Source: Polyangiaceae bacterium
Lineage (GTDB): Bacteria > Myxococcota_A > Polyangia > Polyangiales > Polyangiaceae
Length of the DNA: 64,000 bases
Direction: 5' to 3'
Assembly: GCA_016719945.1 (NCBI GenBank)
Contig: JADJYE010000033.1
Coordinates: 62,001 to 126,000, forward strand
A program made the translations under genes and the position numbers. The notes under the pieces are model-generated. The model was given only the letters and a program-made list of their open reading frames with translations, was not told the DNA's origin and ran no database searches. Below, one piece after another: positions 61,085 through 64,000 of the stretch; the first letter of the stretch is position 1; each line of letters opens with the position of its first letter.

Positions 61085-61309
61085 ATGCTGATCGACACGG
61101 GCCTGCTGCGTCGCGCGAGGATCGAGAACGTGGAGAGGTTGGCAAAGGCGCTGGGGGTCGACGTTCCGCGTCGCCGTCGCGACAACGTGTACGCGAACCA
61201 GCTCGTCAGCGCGGTCGCGACGAAGATTCGTCGCGAGGCGATGATGGAAGAGCTGCGTCGCCTCACGGGCCTCGCGGGCGGCACCACCCGCCGCACGATG
61301 CGCGTCTGA
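61085..61309 (+). CDS. Small basic protein
   Basis: A 74-residue protein starting MLIDTGLLRRARIENVERLAKALGV, helical, Arg-rich, ending in RRTMRV. The helical pair may form a small DNA- or RNA-binding unit of the HTH kind, but no family can be assigned. It starts at an ATG and stops 20 bp before the propeller lipoprotein. Codon use is GC3-rich, supporting a real gene. Confidence 0.6.
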   Translation: MLIDTGLLRRARIENVERLAKALGVDVPRRRRDNVYANQLVSAVATKIRREAMMEELRRLTGLAGGTTRRTMRV

Positions 61310-61328
61310 AGCTATCCTCCTTCGCCTG

Positions 61329-63389
61329 ATGCGAAGGACCCCAGCCCCGTCGTTTGCGCCGCTCTTCGCGGCGCTTTCGCTTTTCTCCTGTCGACCCGAG
61401 GGCGCGCCGGCCGAGCCGGTCAGCCCCGGCGTCTCGTCGACCGCGTCGGTGGCGACGGGCGGACCTCCGGGCGCCGGCGCTCCGCTGTGCGGACCCGCTC
61501 TCCCGGGCGAGAGCCCTCGCGCCAAGGGGCTGCTGGCTTTGTCGTCGGGCAAGGTCACCGAGGCGGCGCGGCACTTCGAGGCGGCGGTGCGCGAGGCCCC
61601 GGGCGACGTGGCCTCGCAGGTGCTCCTGATCGCCTCGAAGAAGGAGCAAGAGCGGCGCAGCCTCGCGCTCGAGGACGCGCTCAACCAAGAGAAGCCGACG
61701 GTCCTCGACATCAACGCGAAGCCAACGGCGCCCCCGTCGCAGCCGGGCGACGCCGCCAAGGTGCGCCTCAAGATCGCCTCCGAATCGAAGAACCTCGTCG
61801 TCGACGACGCCGATTGGTTCAAGGACAACGGGCTGCGCAAGGTCGTCAGCCGACCGGCCCAAGCAGACGTCCCCGAGCACCTCCCGCGGCGCCACCTGGG
61901 CGCACCGCTCACGCTGCTGTTCGACCACGGCGACCACCAGATCGGCGTCTACAACGCGTCGATCGTCGTCGCGTCTCCCACCAGCGAGCCGCGCACGTTC
62001 TCCTTCTCGCCGCAGCTCGCGTGGACCGAGGCGGCGCAGGTGGTCGGCGACTCGCTGCTGGTGGTGGCTCAGTACCACCAGTCTCACAACCAGCGCAGCA
62101 GGCTCTATTCGTTCGAGCTCACGAGCGGCAAGCTCCGCTGGGCTTCGGAGAACGACGTGATGAACGCGCAGACGTTCGCGGTGACCAAGGATCACGTCGC
62201 GACCGGCTTCGGTGGGACGGGCGTCCCCGACCACGTGTTCTGGATCGATCGCGCGACGGGCAGCACCCTGCAGAAGGTCGCGCTGAAGTCGGCGCCAGAT
62301 CACGTCCAGCTCAAGGAGGGCCGACTCTTCGTGCGCACCTACGACACGAACGTGGTGCTCGACGCCTCGTCGCCGATGGCCGCAGCGCCGCCGGCCACGC
62401 TGCCGCCGCGAGCAGAAAGCGCCAGGGCGGCGTGGCCGGACTCTGCCCGCTGCGCGGTCGAGCGGGCGATCGCCGCGACCGAGGCCCGCGACCAGCCGAA
62501 GCTCGCCGCCGCGGTCGAGGCGCTCCAAGCCGAGAAGATCGAGGCGAGCTTCGCTGGCGCGTTCGACGGCGCGCTGCGGTTCTTCGAACAGCAGAAGGCG
62601 AGGGGAGGGCTCGACCTGGCGACCGTGAAGCCGGTCAAGATGCCCGCCCCGCCCTGGGACGCGACCGTGCTCGAGCCCGCGGGCCCCGCTCCCGCGTCGA
62701 CCCCCAAGCTCGTGAAGCTCTCGACGTCGAAGGGCGGCCAGCCGCTGGTGATGCGGCGCGGAAAGTATGATCCGGCACGACCGTGGATCATCCCGCCCGT
62801 CGAGAAGGGCAAGGTCCCGTTCGGCGCGCGAGGCGATATCCCCAGCCAATACGGCCTGGAGGATCTTCGCGTGATCATCCCGAGCGGTGACCGGCTGCTG
62901 CTCGTCTACGGCGGCCGCTACCTGGCGGTGACGCGCGGCGACGAGACCGAGGCCATCTTCGATCTGGAGACGTACAGGCACCCGCCGAAGGTGAGCGACC
63001 AGTGGAAGGAGTTCGCCGTCTCCGACGTCACGTACGCCCAGGTCGCGGACGGCGTCGTGTATGTCGCCAACGGCGGAGGGTCCTACGCGAAGGAGATGTT
63101 CGGGAAGAAGGCGTTCGTCAGCGCGATCTCCCTGTCGACGAAGAAGCTGCTGTGGCGCAGCAAGCCGCTCGTGCACGGCGCTGGCCCCTTCGCGCTGACG
63201 AAGGACTTCCTCGTCACTGGCTACGGCTTCACCGACGAGCCCGACAACCTCTTCGTCTTGCGACGCGACACCGGCGCCGTCGCGGCGAGCATGCCTCTCG
63301 AGAGCGCACCCGACGAGGTCAGCATCAACGGTGATCGCGTGACCGTGCAGGCGTACGCCCACAGCTACGAGATCGAGCTCAAGCGCTAG
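61329..63389 (+). CDS. Large lipoprotein with PQQ-like propeller repeats
   Basis: A 686-residue lipoprotein (lipobox LFSC near 20). A TPR-like pair (~55-100), then two halves each with strands such as RLYSFELTSGKLRWASENDVMNAQTFAVTKDHVATGFGGTG followed by RATGS, and AISLSTKKLLWRSKPLVHGAGPFALTKDFLVTGYGFTDEPDNL. These GKLRW and KKLLWR blades, followed by switch to VTKDHVATGFG and LTKDFLVTGYG, indicate a PQQ-like propeller, duplicated around an Ala-rich linker (~350-430). Extracytoplasmic scaffolding; no cofactor motif. Start ATG 61329. Confidence 0.82.
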   Translation: MRRTPAPSFAPLFAALSLFSCRPEGAPAEPVSPGVSSTASVATGGPPGAGAPLCGPALPGESPRAKGLLALSSGKVTEAARHFEAAVREAPGDVASQVLLIASKKEQERRSLALEDALNQEKPTVLDINAKPTAPPSQPGDAAKVRLKIASESKNLVVDDADWFKDNGLRKVVSRPAQADVPEHLPRRHLGAPLTLLFDHGDHQIGVYNASIVVASPTSEPRTFSFSPQLAWTEAAQVVGDSLLVVAQYHQSHNQRSRLYSFELTSGKLRWASENDVMNAQTFAVTKDHVATGFGGTGVPDHVFWIDRATGSTLQKVALKSAPDHVQLKEGRLFVRTYDTNVVLDASSPMAAAPPATLPPRAESARAAWPDSARCAVERAIAATEARDQPKLAAAVEALQAEKIEASFAGAFDGALRFFEQQKARGGLDLATVKPVKMPAPPWDATVLEPAGPAPASTPKLVKLSTSKGGQPLVMRRGKYDPARPWIIPPVEKGKVPFGARGDIPSQYGLEDLRVIIPSGDRLLLVYGGRYLAVTRGDETEAIFDLETYRHPPKVSDQWKEFAVSDVTYAQVADGVVYVANGGGSYAKEMFGKKAFVSAISLSTKKLLWRSKPLVHGAGPFALTKDFLVTGYGFTDEPDNLFVLRRDTGAVAASMPLESAPDEVSINGDRVTVQAYAHSYEIELKR

Positions 63390-64000
63390 GCTTGTCGTCG
63401 CCTTCGTCGCGCGCGGTGTCGGGCGCGGTGCTCTCGGTCGGCGGCCGCGCGTCGACCTCGGTCGGCGGGGCCGCGCTCTCGGGCTCTGCCTCGGGCTCAG
63501 GCGTCTGGGGGTTCGCGCCGGGGCGATCGAGGCCGGGGGTGCGCCGGCGAGGTCGCGGGTGCGCTCGTAGAACGCGCGCAGCCGCTCGTGAGAGCTCTTG
63601 GCGCGCCCCTTGGCGAGCTCGAGCACCTCGGCGCGGACGGCCGCGTTGATCGGCGTCGCGACGCCGACCTCGGCCCCGCGCAGGACCACCTCACCGTTCA
63701 AGAACTCGATCGCCGGTGGACGACCTCGCTCGATCGCCGCCAGCATGGAGGAGCGCAGCCGCCGGTAGCGAGCACCCACCGCGAGCAACAGGGCGTGCTT
63801 GGCGACCAGGCTCGCGCTGCCGACGCCGGCGGCCTTCTCCGACGGCGTGAGCGCGATCCAGTCGAGATCGAGGGTGCCGGAGACCTTCTCGAGCTTCACC
63901 CCGGCCGCCCGCGCGACCTCGGTCACCTCGGTCATGATCTCGAGGGCGAGGCGCCGCACGTGCCGCTGGCGCATGAGCACGCCGAGCCGATCGCCGCCGA
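63379..64000 (-). CDS. panE: 2-dehydropantoate 2-reductase, C-terminal part, frameshifted end
   Basis: Partial: the N-terminal part lies beyond the right edge. The ApbA C-terminal helical domain is clear (LALEIMTEVTEVARAAGVKL, SSMLAAIERGRPPAIEFLNGEVVLRGAEVGVATPINAAVRAEVLELAKG), with the conserved IEFLNG/Asn substrate-binding region. It reduces ketopantoate in pantothenate synthesis, or a related keto acid. After AGAPPASIAP the frame turns Arg-rich with poor codons, while the next frame gives an acidic tail (PEPEAEPESAAPPTE...) ending at TGA on 63379. One base missing in the G run 63520-63523 (plus strand) explains this. Confidence 0.8.

Noticed and set aside
63392..63649. 85-codon plus-strand open frame at the right end
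   Set aside because: Antisense to the panE tail with only repeated Ser/Gly/Ala codons and no motif.

Overview
The window reads as chromosome of a very GC-rich, strongly GC3-biased bacterium, most likely a myxobacterium (phylum Myxococcota, probably the Polyangiales/Sorangiineae side). This is an inference from gene content: about 21 predicted secreted lipoproteins, several of them Cys-rich with Gly/Ser/Ala tethers after the lipobox; eukaryotic-like Ser/Thr kinases; an AgmX/PglI-type protein; PEGA/TPR-type and proline-rich membrane proteins; and frequent GTG/TTG starts with ATGA or TTGA overlaps. No rRNA, tRNA, CRISPR array or prophage is visible.

Layout. 0-8.4 kb: end of a Cys-rich repeat protein, an ABC-F ATPase (uup-like), two tiny Cys-rich lipoproteins, a crotonase, an ApbE flavinyltransferase lipoprotein, a membrane protein and a coupled propeller-like lipoprotein. 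8.4-17.9 kb: M20 amidohydrolase, membrane Ser/Thr kinase broken by two 1-base deletions, a tandem hairpin repeat, parvulin and DsbA-like lipoproteins, uvrB, AI-2E-type exporter, zinc-ribbon and CBS proteins. 17.9-23.6 kb: the accessory region. Two 167-bp direct repeats that differ at only 2 positions flank a decayed IS1182-family element (with a CTAG duplication inside one repeat), a nucleotidyltransferase/HTH gene pair with a palindromic operator, and an unknown lipoprotein. 23.7-31.5 kb: fadA-fadN beta-oxidation operon, a GMC oxidoreductase and a divergent AttH/CrtC-like lipocalin sharing a 14-bp palindrome. 31.5-42.1 kb: Uma2 nuclease, metallophosphatase, transglutaminase-like protein, ExbD-domain lipoprotein, M64 peptidase, GH114-like lipoprotein, a frameshifted TPR/PEGA-type protein, and a Ser/Thr kinase sandwiched between two paralogous Cys-rich lipoproteins. 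42.2-51.3 kb: a GntR regulator translationally coupled to a secreted GH25 muramidase behind a 16-5-16 inverted repeat, a beta-helix lipoprotein, a methyltransferase, a metallo-beta-lactamase-fold lipoprotein divergent from a LysR gene, and a copper-monooxygenase-like lipoprotein. 51.3-64 kb: AgmX-like protein, a large methyltransferase, GH57/DUF3536 glycosidase, asnS, dus, a tethered lipoprotein, and the 3' part of panE.

Working together: fadN-fadA (and perhaps the lone crotonase) are fatty-acid beta-oxidation; uvrB, asnS and dus are housekeeping; most of the rest is an envelope or exported repertoire (lipoproteins, peptidase, muramidase, glycosidases) with kinase and one-component regulators beside it. 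The most unusual material is (1) a hairpin repeat family whose stems change sequence while flanks stay fixed (11.3 and 51.0 kb), (2) the repeat-flanked cassette at 17.9-23.0 kb with its NTase/HTH pair, and (3) four G/C-homopolymer contractions that break otherwise intact genes.
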